Positions 1-11,753 of a stretch of DNA of 64,000 nt are shown one piece after another. The stretch comes from Phallus indusiatus. Lineage: Eukaryota > Basidiomycota > Agaricomycetes > Phallales > Phallaceae. The stretch's first letter is position 1. The number at the start of each line of letters is the position of its first letter. The notes under the pieces are model-generated. The model worked only from the letters and a program-made list of their open reading frames with translations, made no database searches and was not told where the DNA came from. The position numbers and the translations under genes were made by a program. Where the stretch lies: the NCBI GenBank assembly GCA_027605045.1, contig JAQFWX010000009.1, positions 1,116,001 to 1,180,000 on the forward strand. Reading direction: 5' to 3'.

Positions 1-974
1 TGAAGGTGTAAATGGCGACGTCGGTGTCAGCGTTGAGCTAGGTACCTGGCTTGCTGGTACTCCATTGAGATTGGCGCGTAATAACTGAACTGCTTCAAAC
101 AGTAGGGATGCAGAAACTTGAGTATTATCTTTCTGCAGACTTTGTGATGCTTGTGAGATAAATGTTGTTATAACGCCAGAGAAGAGACCAGCCTGATATA
201 TCAAAATAAGCTTTAATAATATGATTACGGATAGATGTTCTGCGTACAAAGACGAGAAGTACATCCACTGTGTCTTTCCACCTCTCTGCCCTCTCATGAT
301 CAAACGATTCGGCTTCGTCGAGGTATGTCAACCAAATGCGAGAATTTTCGGCAACCTCCTCCCCAGGTCGATCTCGTGGATACTTTTGTTCGTAATCATA
401 TTTATTTGTATTTGCTAATGTGTCAAGTCAGGCCGCGTACTGAGATAAACAGGATTAAAATCGTTACACTTACAGTCTGTTTCTTGAGAGAAACCTTTGT
501 TTAGTCCGAAAAGCTTTTTGCGCCATTCTTTGTTTTGTTGCTCAATATTATGAGAAGGGCCGGAAACTCCTTTGTTAGGTGTCTCTAAAATGTAAATAAC
601 GTGAGCAACGTTCATATACTGTTATCATGCAACAGAGACTTACCAAGAAAATCGCGGAAAAGGCTTACCAAATTCTCTATTGTTTCATCGGACTGTCGGG
701 CTGTCGCTGGCACGGCAGCAGGTTGTTGGTCTGTCGCTAGCACGGGAGCAGATTGTTGGCCTGTCGCTGGCACGGGAGTAGGTTGTTTGCCTTCTTCGTT
801 AGAAGGAGTCTGAACAGGGTTACAGTCCGCGGACGGAGACCTGGCACTCTCAGTAGTCGGCATAGCGTGTCCACCATTGGGTCCTTCAGAGTCATTTCTG
901 CTGGAGGTTTCGCCGCCTTCGTTTCGCGCTTCGATTTGCATTGTTGTTTCGTTCAAACCAGATTTGTTAGACAT
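1..974 (-). CDS. DUF6535 domain membrane protein, N-terminal part (cut by window edge)
   Basis: This is the first of two paralogues; the other lies at 7197-10648. Four exons join in frame on the minus strand: 974-644, 584-474, 414-248 and 192-1, all with GT-AG borders at the same places as in the paralogue. The first 110 residues are polar and low-complexity, with three copies of a VPATGQQ-like repeat. The DUF6535 core follows (WLTYLDEAESFDHERAERWK, then DTVDVLLVF and GLFSGVITTFISQASQSLQ). DUF6535 is a family I know from agaricomycetes with membrane helices after this motif; its function is unknown. No stop or frameshift is seen up to the window edge, so this copy may be functional. The start is the first ATG of the exon, matching the paralogue's MSE start. 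Confidence 0.8.
699..792 (-). repeat. Three 30-bp minisatellite units in the DUF6535 N-terminus
   Basis: Three imperfect copies of a 30-bp unit (ctgtcgctggcacggcagca plus ten more bases) run in tandem in exon 1 and encode VPATGQQ, VLATDQQ and VPATARQ. The paralogue at 10425-10455 has a single unit, so the number varies between copies. The unit is a multiple of three, so changes in number keep the frame. Confidence 0.7.
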
Positions 975-1639
975 TTGTATTTAACTGGTGGGGGGTGATT
1001 GAGATAGACGATTATATGCGTGAAGGGTGTGTTGAAAAGAACCTTCGTAAAACGCGGTTTTTAAGTCGTTTTTCGAAACACTCGACAACTCATTGTGTCT
1101 TTTAACCTCACTGTGAACACAAACATTTATAAAATCGCACGGCAAAAATGTGCTTCGCCACATTAAATTAATAAAGCAGCACGAATAGTGAAGACTAGAC
1201 ACACCAATAAAGTTCCAACTTTGAGTGGTATCTTCTTCGCAAAAAAATGTCAGGGTAATATCTGGTGCTCGGAAAATTTGCTGCTTCTACTTGTCTTCTG
1301 GTTTGAAGCAATCACTAGGTTCGTTGTGGAGTGCATTGTTTCACATGGTTAGCGCACCTTGCCTGACATATACCTTGTTCGTCATGCGGCTGTTTCTTTT
1401 AAAAATGATGATCCTGTGATATCATGTTAGTTTTTCGAAGTAAAGTCCTGTTTCTTTCGCAAGGTAGGATGTAATTAAGGGGTTCTAAATGAAAAAAACG
1501 CCCGATCTAAAACACTTTCACAAAGGTAGTCCGCTGTGCATAAAAAAACGACCTACTGTTACACACACACACACACGCATCTCCAGTGCATTGACATGGC
1601 AGCAACGTTCACCTCTTACATCATGGAGATTTAGGACCT
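975..1639. other. No gene seen; 5' flank of the DUF6535 copy
   Basis: No ORF here looks coding. It contains a short (CA)n run near 1561-1578. Compared with the sister segment at 10650 onward, this stretch looks like extra sequence inserted upstream of the gene. Confidence 0.5.
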
Positions 1640-1790
1640 TCAACTTCAGTAACCGGGGCAGGTCCTTCACGTTGGTCATCAAGCCTTCCCTGGGTCATTT
1701 TAAACTTTCGCCACCTTCATCAAGGGGCCTCGACGCTGGGCTGTTTTTTTTTTCGTCCAAGTTAAGTGCTTCCGATATGAAGATTCTATG
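1640..1790 (-). pseudogene. Relic of a DUF6535-gene first exon
   Basis: Bases 1640-1790 resemble the 5' part of exon 1 of the intact paralogue (about 10548-10650): shared blocks include a gggccttcc-type stretch, a cgtcgacg/ctcgacg block and the segment around the start codon (aagtgcttccgatatg against aagtgtttccgacatg). The copy is diverged and has a poly-T insertion. It would be a third, decayed N-terminal exon upstream of the 1-974 gene. Alignment was by eye. Confidence 0.4.
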
Positions 1791-3593
1791 GTAATTGCGT
1801 GAAATACATACAATGAGATTCCGTGAAGAGATATGGCACCGTGAAATGCGACCAAATTATTGATCAAGATGTCACTGTTAGTAACCCAGTACTCGCTTTT
1901 ACTTCGTGCATAAGGAGGACTCTATACGTAGCATTATGTGAAGATGACTATTCATTGAACGCAATAGCATGAGAGTCTGTCGAAAGGTCTCGAGACCCAT
2001 AAGATTTCGGAACCCTGGGGCCCTATTGACAGATATGTATAGATCAATGGTTACGTCGCCAATTGCGTGCCTGAGTTTGCCACGGCACGCTGCACAACAG
2101 AAAACCTCACCTCTTCTCTTCTCAACTTCCATTTTGGCAATGTCATTGAATCGCCTGCACCGTCTGCCACATAAGATTTTATTTAGCAAACACGAGCTTC
2201 GTGCGAAGATATAAGATATTTAATTGAGTTGGACTATACAGTTACTTACACCTTCAGATGAAGCACCACAACTAGGCTCTATGCCGAGTCTCACCTTTCA
2301 CATAGGTATTTCATTTGTAAAGTTCCGATACCGCCGCTTGAATAGACATGACTCAAATCGGGTGAAATATCAGCTTTTTGGCAGCTCTGACGATACAGCT
2401 TGAAAACAGCTTGAATTGATTATTACACTACAGTAACGGAGTTCATAACAATACCTAAAAATTCAGTTCAATCAAAACTCAGTTCAATCAAGTCAGCTAG
2501 TCATATACATACGATGTTTGTACGACGACGTCACATTTCTAATGACCTGTCTCGGACAGCAAGTTGTGACAAGTGATTCTCAATTCAATATGCAAACTTC
2601 TGATGACTGATAACAAGAAGAATTGAACTGGATCTTACAACGGCGTTTTTTCGATAAACCATAAAGTTTGGATCTACTACGATATTCAGCGAGTGTATCG
2701 TGGTGCCTTCACAAAAGAGCGGCGGGAATTCAGAGCCACGGAACTTACGAATAGGATTTCTGTTTGTGCTTTTTGTAGTCAGGACACGTTGAAGCCCAGC
2801 GGTCCCGCAAATTGCATTTGCGCACGCATCATCAACGATCATTCCACGTTCAAGTTCAGTAGCTGAGTCTGGAACGATTTTAAAAGGCGTAGGGAAAGGC
2901 GAACGAAATATGATGTACCACATGCGAATGATATCTTTTAAAAAGAAACGAAGATGCACAATAGCACCGTTAGATCGCGAGCCACCAGTCTGGGTCGTAC
3001 TCCGCCACGTAAAACAGTCTTTCGTCTCCCAGAGGGGCTGGTGCGTTTTCAGTGTATAATTTCGTCTGTAGAACATTGGATTAGACTTTTTAGGCCTGAA
3101 GAAAAAGATATCCCCTGACGTGGAGATAAGGTCGTGCAACGGCCCGGGGGCTCGGAGAATTGCGTGATATTGCAAAAGTGCAGCGTTCTAGACTCTACCA
3201 CTTACGAAGTAGGTCTAGGTATATAAAAGTTGCAAAGTTACGTATATCTCAGTTATTTGGTCATTGAGTATTGAGTGATTGGATTTTATCACAAATGATA
3301 CATTAATGATGATCTCTGTAAGGTTCACGTCACGGTCAAGTAAACGCCATCGATAAAAAAGAGATGCATACTTCCACAATCATCATAACGGTCAACCAGA
3401 AACCATTGCTTGGGTACTGAGCTTGGCGACGAAGAGACTACTAGTATGGAAAACGATGATGAAAGTAAAAGTGTAGTGATGACGCGTGAGTCAGTGTGAC
3501 TCACAGTCATGCCGTGTTTTCTTCCGCGTTTGAAACAGTTTGAAATTAATTCTATCCGTCCTAGCGTAATAAATGAATAGTATTAAGTAGAGT
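1791..3593. other. Duplicated block with a short Cys-rich coding-like stretch, no clear gene
   Basis: This is part of the segmental duplication. On the plus strand about 2755-2865 reads ISVCAFCSQDTLKPSGPANC followed by ICARIINDH, a CxxC...CxC pattern that is repeated with few changes at 11625-11750 in the partner. Here it ends in a TGA soon after; in the partner the frame runs on. A 196-codon minus-strand ORF (2585-3175) covers the same bases but has no coding signature and is broken in the partner. I cannot decide whether this is a small gene, a UTR or a relic. Confidence 0.3.
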
Positions 3594-6290
3594 TCAAGGA
3601 AGCAAGGAAGGTGCTAGGTTCGGCCAAGCCCCTTTCACACTCCGACTCGAGCTCCATGCAGCAACTTGGCTTTCTTCTTCTTCAAATCGCTTGAGCTTGT
3701 GGTTGTGTTCCACATCAGGATCCCGTAGCATAATGTTGGATTCAACGATATGGTCACTCTAGATTAGATAGTAAAATTACACAACGGACTGTACAGCAGA
3801 ACCTGAAGCGTCGGTTAGAAGACTACGGACGTTCTTCAGACCAACACATAAAGGGCTCTTCAGCTACCATCGTCAAAGTCAGTGAGGAACGCACTTTCAG
3901 AAGATCCTGAGAATATGTACCAACTACCCTTTTCTCCTTCGCACACGTCACGAGCCAATCTTTACCAAGAACGTATGGTGCTTGTGGCAGAGCGCATAAG
4001 AACTTTTCAGTTCGCGCCATCCCGCTAGCAATCAGATGCGTGCATTCCCCGGGTTTCGTAATAAACTTCGCGCCCAATTTAGTTATTGTCTTAAAAGACT
4101 TTTTAGATCATTTACAATCTAATGCACTGCATACATCACATACCTGCTCGACGTCGTCGGGGATGTCGATTTTCGTCGTCAGGATGCGAATCCTTTTGGG
4201 CTCCATCGTCGACGACCCAAGAGACCTGACGGAGAAGCGTCATCAGTCAACAACCCTCTCACAAAGTTAGAAAAGAATGGAATGGAATGAACATACTCCT
4301 TATCATTAACAACAGCCCCATTCCGCGGCTTTGACAAACTCCGTCTTTTCTGCCCGCTACCCTCATTCCCATCCATCACAGTCTTTCTCGAGCTCTTCAC
4401 ATGTGTCACCAATCGAGCACGCCCGTCGTCAGATTCTTCTTCAGCCGCAGCCGAAGTGCGTGCTTTCTTTACAACTCTGACGCTAACATCACTATCTTCG
4501 ATATCGCCGGCATTGATGCTCAGCGCCGTCTCTAAAGAACTCTTGCGACATCGCGTCGAAGCAGCCGTCTTCTTGCGCTCGTTTTCATAATTGATGATGT
4601 CCGGCATGACCTGAGTGCGTAACCTTTCAGTCGCAGCTGCAGCGGTGTACCGGCGAGAGGTCAATGTATTGTTCAGAATGGAGACGACTGAGACTGAGTG
4701 ATCGGATAACAACGGTGAAGCATCCTTGGACGACGTTGATGGTTTTGCTGGGTGCTTTTTTCTCCGGACGATGAACCTTGGACACTTTTCGATAGGCCAA
4801 TCTTCTTCGAAGGCAAGGGTAACTCTTGGATTGAATTATCGCTGTCGATTTGTTCCGACTCCGTCAAAGATTTCAACATACGCTTCGACTTTAACGGCGT
4901 CATTTCCTTAACGGGAAGACGTTTCTTCTTCGGCTTTTCCTCCTCTTCCTCCTCCTCCACCACTTCTTCTTCTTCCTCTTCTTCTCGCTCAACGGCTACT
5001 GCAGTTTTCTTCGCCTTGGGCTTAGAAGGCTTCGACGGACCTACCGCAGGGTTAGAGGTCGGCAAGGGCTTCGTTGCTAACTTTTTCAGAAGGGATGGAG
5101 TAGAGCGTGGTGGTCCAATCTTGATAGGTCCCTTTGGAACAGGCTCGACGCTCAAAACTTCCTTCATTTCCTCCACCTCCAACGCATCCCGAAAACTGTT
5201 AGTCACAGAGGCTAATTTGCCAACATCGGTTGCAGACGGCTGAAGCTTTTTTAGAGACTTCGATGGTGATATGGGTGTAGTTGAAGTCTTGACAACAACG
5301 GCCGCTTCTGGATTTTGATTCTGTACTTGTGCGGTATCCTCATCTTGTTGTGCCAGACCAGTGTGCCCAACACCTCGATGTCCCAATAGAGCGCCGCAAT
5401 TGAACCCAGGTGTGAAATCGACGTACTTCTTCAGCGCAGGCGCGAGGTTACGCCATTCGACAAAGCAATCTTCAAGCCACTTGTGATGGACAACCGGCAC
5501 CGACCACTCTTCAGCCTTGCTCGCCTTGGTGCCTCTTTTACTGAGATTATCCTGAACGTGAGAACAAAAGCTAATTTAGAATAAGAGTGACGTACTACGC
5601 TGCAATGACAAGCATGTTTTCCCGGACATCAGTTACAGAAGTGCATGGCGACTTTGTATTTCTCAGAGTTCGTATTTGTAACGATTAGATGCGTTACATC
5701 CCGCGTAAGTCCTTCTCTCCACGAACCCCCGCGACTTTCTATCCCAGTGGAGATGACATCTCTGTCACCTTGTGGGAGCTAACCGATATCAGAGAGATAT
5801 GGGAGAACGACGAAAGCAGCGCTACATACATCTGCACATGTAGCCACTACCCCTGAGAAGAATTGGCCCTTGTCTGCGGAAAAATACTGAGGGCTGAAAA
5901 AAAAAACAGTATAAAGAATATTGAATTAGAAGAAAACAAGTTCACTAACTCTTGTAGGCTTCCCAACTCCATGCTTCGTTCAACCCAGTAAGGCTAAAAG
6001 GTAAGATCTTTAGTAATTGTGCGCGATAAAGGTAAGAAGAGTACTAACAGTTACGCAAACAACGTTTCGGGCCAAAGTATCGCATCCTTCGAATTCGATA
6101 GTGTTGCTGATAATGTGAGTGGCGTCCCTCAGGCTCGTTTCCACGGCTCCATTGAATTGCAGTATGCGACTGATTTCGGCTCGGGTGTCTTCTGAAAGAG
6201 ATTGAGAGACATGATATCAGATATTTTCAAAAAATGGTATGAATGTGATTGTGAGAAGTGCAGTCACTTGGCACCAGACGGCCTGCAATC
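3594..6290 (-). CDS. Multi-BRCT protein, Brc1/Rtt107-like, with apparent frameshifts
   Basis: Minus-strand exons spell several BRCT repeats: DTRAEISRILQFNGAVETSL...CVTPYWVERSMELGSLQ; then PQYFSADKGQFFSGVVA and LPQGDRDVISTGIESRGGSW...DVTHLIVT; then VPVVHHKWLEDCF; a long Ser/Glu/Lys-rich linker; and a C-terminal pair with LGAKFITKPGECTHLIASG and LRDPDVEHNHKL. This is the layout of scaffold proteins of the Brc1/Rtt107 type, which bind phospho-H2A and act in replication-fork repair. Two joins fail by one base: after the AMHFC motif (about 5630; the next frame reads DVRENMLVIAA), and at an A6/T6 run at 4756-4761, where one more base would join GEK to HPAKPSTSSKD. This is either a decaying gene or sequencing error. 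The start is not resolved; the end is the TGA at 3594-3596. Confidence 0.65.
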
Positions 6291-7196
6291 TCGTAGAGGC
6301 GGCGCTGCTGGAAGGAAGCTTAGGGCGGAGTTTCCACGATATGTCACGCGGTTGCCGGGCCCAAAATGTTTGATGCGGTGTGCATGCATGCATGCACACT
6401 TTATTATTGAATATTGAACGTGTTCACACCTTCGTATGCATCAACCAGCAGAAACATTAACACCTTATATTGGATTTTTTCTGCGAGCGTTTGGCAAAGT
6501 GTTTGGAAATTTAAAATTGGCAAGTGCGGAGCTTTCGTGGAAGCAACAAAAAATTGCAAACTTTAATCCTATCTCCTGCATGTCTAATCATTACCATCAA
6601 GCAATTAGATAAAGCAGCCTAATGATACGACCATGGGAATACTTTTTGAGCCGGTGTTGGGGGACGACGAGCAGCTACCCGTTGGAAGAACGCGATCGAA
6701 TAGATGTCAGACCTTCGCATTAAAAGCAATGTTCAATTTACAATTTTTTATTGTAAGCGTGAACGTCGAGAGTGTTGAGTCAAAGTGCTGTAATCCTCCG
6801 GGCCCTGAGCTTATGGATCGCACGCACGTCTTCAGTGGATCATCGGAATTCCACTACCGGTCCAGGACGAATATTTTTTTAAGTTCCCTGGCTGTTCTCA
6901 ATTATTTTCCCTTTTCAATCTTAAGTACTGATGATAGACTGTACGCATCAGACAATGGTATATACGGTCTTAATGTTGATGACGACACAAGGAAGAATAG
7001 TTTGGTTACGAGTCGACTAGCATTACAACAAGATGTAAGTGCATGCCCTGGGCGAATACTCTGTTGCTTGTTACACAACGACACATTTGATGCAATTATA
7101 TTATATTTACAGAGATCTATACATCCCTACTTTGATCTGTTGTTTTTACAGATGTCTTTGGCCGACTTAACTTGAACACTTTTTTCGTCCAATTGG
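6291..7196. other. Intergenic; one uncertain 180-codon ORF (6633-7175, +)
   Basis: A plus-strand ORF at 6633-7175 begins at an ATG, but its translation shows no domain, signal peptide or repeat I recognise. It lies between the 5' end of the BRCT gene and the 3' end of the DUF6535 gene. It could be a small gene or chance; I would not rely on it. Confidence 0.2.
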
Positions 7197-10100
7197 TTAC
7201 GGAGTGAGGGGTTTTATGCTTGATGAATATCTTAGTAAAAGGGCTCTGAAGAATGTGAGATTTGTGAAACAACGTACGTCAGTCGCATGAGTACGATCTT
7301 CAGTATCATTGACCTTGTCTGACCCCACATTTTCAGCAATGAGTTGCCCGAACTCAGGCACGGTTCTCTTTAATGCAGAAAGAGCTCTGTTTGCGAGATC
7401 TTCAGGGGACCAAAGTCTGCGAGGTAAGTGTACCAAGTCGTCAGATTGCGCTATTCCATTCATAAGGCCAAATAACTCGTCCAACGTATGCCTGTCAACC
7501 TTTGATTCTACAAGCAGGAAATACCTTTTCGTATCCCAATTGGAAAACACGATCAGTTTCCATAGTGACTCAAGCACGGAGGGGCTGTAAAGAATGGTGA
7601 ACAACCGGGGATTCCTCGGACTCACAGACTTGAGGAGATTCATTAAGACTTCATATACTCTCACTTCCTTATAGATGCATTCAAAATTCGTCAAGTTATA
7701 GAGACATCTTGAGATGTGCGATACTGCATCCGGATCATCCAAGAGGATTGTGGATAGATAGTTGCGGTTCTGGGGCACAAGCAGTAGCCCGAACAGGGGG
7801 GGTGTGACACGTGAGAGGCTTGGATCGAGATCTCGTGAATACCATTGATATATGAGAGAGAGGTCGTGACGGTCCGCGAAATTCAAGTGGTTATCTAATG
7901 GAATGTTCATCCAAGAATATACTTCGAACAGACACTTCATTGCGCTCTCTCTGGTGTCATCCGTCATGAACTCGCACCAAAATGAGCCTACGCAGCAGAT
8001 CTCTTTGAAGTAAGTGAAGCAGTACTCGGCATTCTCCGATGTGTGAGGTCGTTCCGAGGAATTAACGAACCACGAAAAGAATGAAAACATAATAAAGAAG
8101 GAGTCTTGTCTATGAGTTTTGTCGGTGATGAGTGGATGACTGGAGGTGAGGTTGCGATAAATGGTAACAAGAAGGAGATAGCGCGTTTCATAAGTTTTGG
8201 CTTCCGATGAATAGTCTGGGTTGCCCAGTTTAAAGTACCGGAACAGGCATTCAAACTTCCACCATCCCAGTTCTTCACTATTAAACCGTACTAACCCCGC
8301 GTTACGTATAGGTTGATGAGTGGGATTGAATTTCCAATTGAATATACCCCGAGGTCCACAGGCGAGTATATCCTTAGCGTCGGTATCATCAAATAACGAT
8401 GACGCCTTTTCGAAGAGAAAACACCACATGGACAGTGGAAGTCTAAGATCGTTAATAATGGCCTTAATGAGAGTGATTGGCTCCTCGTTGTTCCGAACCC
8501 CGATGGCCTGAATCTGAAGATAGCTCTGATACTCTCGTTCCTCCAGCTGACTTTGTAACACATCGGGAATGTACTGGAGTAGGTTCCAGCATGTTGTATT
8601 ACGAGCTACGAGATCCAGACACAAGCCATAACGGAAGTCTATGACATCGGTTTCACTGATTTTTAAAATATTACGAAGATTCACGAGATCATTCGTATCA
8701 AATCGTCCGCTGATGAATGGATGCACAGCTACTGATCGTGCAATAACTCGATGAACACTTTGGTCCGAGGAAGTCGCATGGAGCCAACAGACCGCATCGA
8801 CGTCAAGGAATGCTGCATTTTTGACAACTTTTTTAATGTTCTCTTCTCTCCACTTTGTGAGTTTTGGCAAGTTGGATCGGAGTCTCTGAAAACCATGGCG
8901 TATCACATCAGCTAACTTTGCAATGAAAATGAATCCATGTTGGACGAGGTCTCGGGGGTAGTGAATGAGATGCCTAGCAGTACGTCCAGATTCAAATTGT
9001 ATTTTTCTAGAAAGAGTTTGAAACTCCCTTTTAGGATTGTGATGATATTTTGAGAGACTTGTCGCAAACACACCTGAGAAACCCGGTGTACTTTGTGAGT
9101 TTCGGCAAGTTTCCAGAAAATATATTGGATCGGAGTTTCTGAAAACCATGGCGCACAGGACCAGCTAACTTTGCAATGAACATGAATCCACGTTGGACGA
9201 AGCCCCGGAGGTAATGAATAAGACCCCCGATAGTATGCCGAGCTTTAAAACGTATTTTTCTCGAAAGAGCTTGAAAGCCCCAATTTAGGATCGTGATGAT
9301 ATTTCGAGAAACTTGTCGAAGAACAAGGTAGAGAAATCCGGCGTACATCGTCAACGAGCTTGTATACGGGCACTCCGCGTACCAAATAGGTAGCATCACC
9401 GAAATGAAATATAACGTATAAGCGATGCTGGTGATAATGAGAATCGTCCAAGCAACACGGACGTCCAATGGAAACAGTAGTATAATGTTTCCCGTAAGAA
9501 ATAAGCCCACAGCAAGGTGGAGTAGGATGGGGAGAATGTCGATGATCACTGGAACCTTCCACGATTCGAAGCCATTGAGCCGCAATTGTCTCGCTCGAAC
9601 CCTTTCATTCACCGATCCAGGAATAGAAGATAGGTAATAATGAAGCCACTGCTTCGCGATGCTAGCAAATAACGCCGTAGTCAATGTAATCGCCAAACTA
9701 GCGAACCATAGACCATTCACCAAAAGCGTGGTTGTTGACGGTGTAAATGGCGACGTCGGTGTCAGCGTTGAACTAGGTACCTGGCTTGCCGGTACTCCAG
9801 TGAAATTAGCCCGTAATAACTGAACTGCTTCAGATAGAAGAGATGCAGAAACTTGAGTATTATCTTGCTGCAGACTTTGTGAGGCTTGTGAGATGAATGT
9901 TGTTATAACGCCAGAAAAGAGACCAGCCTGATAGATCAATATAAGCTTGAATAGCATGGTTACGGATAATGTTCTGCGTACAAAAACGAGAAGTACATCC
10001 ACTGTGTCTTTCCACCTTTCTGCTCTCTCATGATCAAACGATTCAGCTTCGTCGAGGTATGTCAACCAAATGCGAGAATTTTCGGCAACCTCCTCCCCAG

Positions 10101-10648
10101 GTCGATCTCGTGGATACTTTTGTTCGTAATCATATTTATTTGTGTTTGCTAATGTTTCAAGTTAGACTGAGCACTGAGGATCAAAATCGCCACACTTACG
10201 GCCAGTTTCTTGAGAAAAACCTTTGTTTAGTCCGAAAAGCTTTTTGCGCCATTCTTTGTTTTGCTGCTCATTGCTATGAGCAGAACCTGAAACTCCTTTG
10301 TTAGGCGTCTCTAAAATGTACCTAGGTGAGCAATTTTCATATAATGTTTTTGTGGAACAGAGACTTACGAAGGAAATCGCGGAAAAGGCTCACCAAATTC
10401 TCTATTGTTTCATCAGCTTGTGGACCTGTCGCTGGCACGGCACCAGGGAGTTTGCTTTCTCTGTGTGAAGAAGCAGGGAGTTCGCTTTCTATGTCTGAAG
10501 GGCTCGAGGCTGGCACGCTTATGGATGGATACTCGAGATTTTCTCTTTGGTTATCAGGGCCTTCCCGGGACATTCCAGAACGTTCGCTACCTTCTTTACG
10601 AGTCTCGACGTGTGCTGCTTGTTCATTCAAACTAAGTGTTTCCGACAT
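7197..10648 (-). CDS. DUF6535 domain membrane protein (full length, 5 exons)
   Basis: Exons 10648-10369, 10310-10200, 10148-9982, 9927-9074 and 9027-7197 join in frame to 1080 residues. Residues 1-125 are polar. The DUF6535 core follows (YLDEAESFDHERAERWKDTV, GLFSGVITTFISQ), then hydrophobic helices (NGLWFASLAITLTTALFAS, VIIDILPILLHLAVGLFLTG, TILIITSIAYTLYFISVMLP), then a soluble C-terminal region of about 600 residues with no motif I know. DUF6535 proteins are common multicopy agaricomycete proteins of unknown function. The last junction uses a 46-nt intron (9073-9028) lying inside an internal duplication; without it a stop follows within 15 codons. The first four exons match the copy at 1-974 exactly in length pattern. 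Confidence 0.85.
8865..9330 (-). repeat. Internal tandem duplication inside the DUF6535 gene
   Basis: About 9085-9330 and 8865-9084 encode the same block twice: FQALSRKIRF...LIHYLRGFVQRGFMFIAKL...VRHGFQKLRSN, then FQTLSRKIQF...LIHYPRDLVQHGFIFIAKL...IRHGFQRLRSN. At the join the second unit has two one-base deletions relative to the first, which would shift the frame. The predicted 46-nt intron at 9073-9028 removes exactly this damaged stretch. Confidence 0.7.
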
Positions 10649-11501
10649 GGTGTGTCTCTGGTGGTTGTGTGCGATAAAAGGTTCGGTGAAGGTGAAGAGA
10701 TAAGGGAGGTTCGGTGAAGTGCGCCCAAGACGTCTCTACTCAAAAGTTATCAAAACATTAATAACCCAGTGCGCCCTCGCTTTTACTTCGTGGGTAATAT
10801 CAGGGATCAATACATAGCGTTGAATAGGGCATGACAGATAAGTCCAGAGATTAATAGGACTTTCGGAGTCTAATTGAACCTTATTGGCAGATAAACGACC
10901 ATTGGCCAACCGCCAATACTGTGCCTAAAATCTGTGACATGGCGCAGCAGAAGGTCTCCTCTCTTCTCTTCTCAGCTTTGAGTTTGGCACGGTCATTGTA
11001 TTGCCTGTCTGCCAAAGCGACCTAAAAGTTTCTATTTAGCAAACACGAGCTTCGTGATAATTGTGTTGAATTATATAGTTACTTACAGATGGAGCACACG
11101 ACCAGGCTTCTTGTTGAATATCACTGTTCACACAGGTATTGCACTTGTGAAGTTTCAATTCCACCGCTTGAACGGACATGAGTTGAATCCGGTGATATAG
11201 CCTATTAGCTCCAAGTTGGCAGTTCTGACAATACGACTTGAACACAACTTGAATTCCTTTTGCTTATTACACTACAGCGGAGAAGCTCACAACAATACAG
11301 TTCAGTCAAGTCAGCCAGTCATACGTATAGGAAATTTGAACGACGCGTACACATTCTAATCACCAATGACACTAAGTTGCGATAAGTGATTCTCGTCCAT
11401 ATCCAAGCACATTTTGATGATTGATAACAAGAAGAACTAAATCAGACCTTACAGCGGCGTTCTAGTTTATAGCAAAAAGACTTCTTCGATAACCATAAAT
11501 T
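10649..11501. other. 5' flank of the DUF6535 gene; no gene seen
   Basis: This stretch matches about 1880-2560 in the sister segment. Short ORFs here are not conserved in frame between the two copies, which argues against coding. No RNA gene was recognised. Confidence 0.5.
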
Positions 11502-11753
11502 TTGGCGCTCAAATCTACCACGATATTCAGCGTGTGTCGTTGTGCCCTCACAAGACAGCGGCGGGGATTTAAAACCACGGAACTCACGAGAATAGAGCAT
11601 AACAGTATTGGAAAGATTTCTGGTTCTGTTTGTGCTTTCTGTAGCCAGGACACGTTGAAGCCCAGCGGTCCCGCTAATTGCCTTTGCATCATCAACGATC
11701 ATCCCACGTTCAGCAGCCCGGACTCTGAGTCTGGAACGATACAAAAGGTGTAA
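11502..11753 (+). CDS. Possible small Cys-motif protein or exon (uncertain)
   Basis: An 83-codon plus-strand ORF includes GSVCAFCSQDTLKPSGPANC then LCIINDHPTFSSPDSESG. The Cys spacing (CxxC, then CxC) and the conservation of this part in the sister segment (about 2755-2865) suggest it is or was coding. A donor-like gtgtaag follows, so it could be an internal exon, but no neighbouring exon could be joined. No family is recognised. The sister copy stops early. Confidence 0.3.
   Translation: MALKSTTIFSVCRCALTRQRRGFKTTELTRIEHNSIGKISGSVCAFCSQDTLKPSGPANCLCIINDHPTFSSPDSESGTIQKV

Larger units (their letters stand above)
1..3500. repeat. Segmental duplication, copy 1 (partner about 9735-12440)
   Basis: The order of blocks is the same in both copies: DUF6535 N-terminal exons, then a block ending in tttatttagcaaacacgagcttcgtg (2180 and 11030 regions), then a block with cgatattcagcg and aggacacgttgaagcccagc, then tattgagtgattgga/gaattt and gatgatctctgta. 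Identity is high but broken by indels. Copy 1 has extra DNA at about 1000-1880; copy 2 has a foldback insertion at 12463-12545. Confidence 0.75.

Noticed and set aside
1561..1578. (CA)n run as a regulatory site
   Set aside because: An ordinary microsatellite with nothing linking it to a gene.
2585..3175. 196-codon minus-strand open frame
   Set aside because: Its counterpart in the sister segment (11442-12110) is broken by several shifts, and a CxxC coding-like frame lies on the other strand.
4752..5243. Plus-strand 163-codon frame with a poly-Ser run
   Set aside because: It is the antisense of the Glu-rich linker of the BRCT gene.
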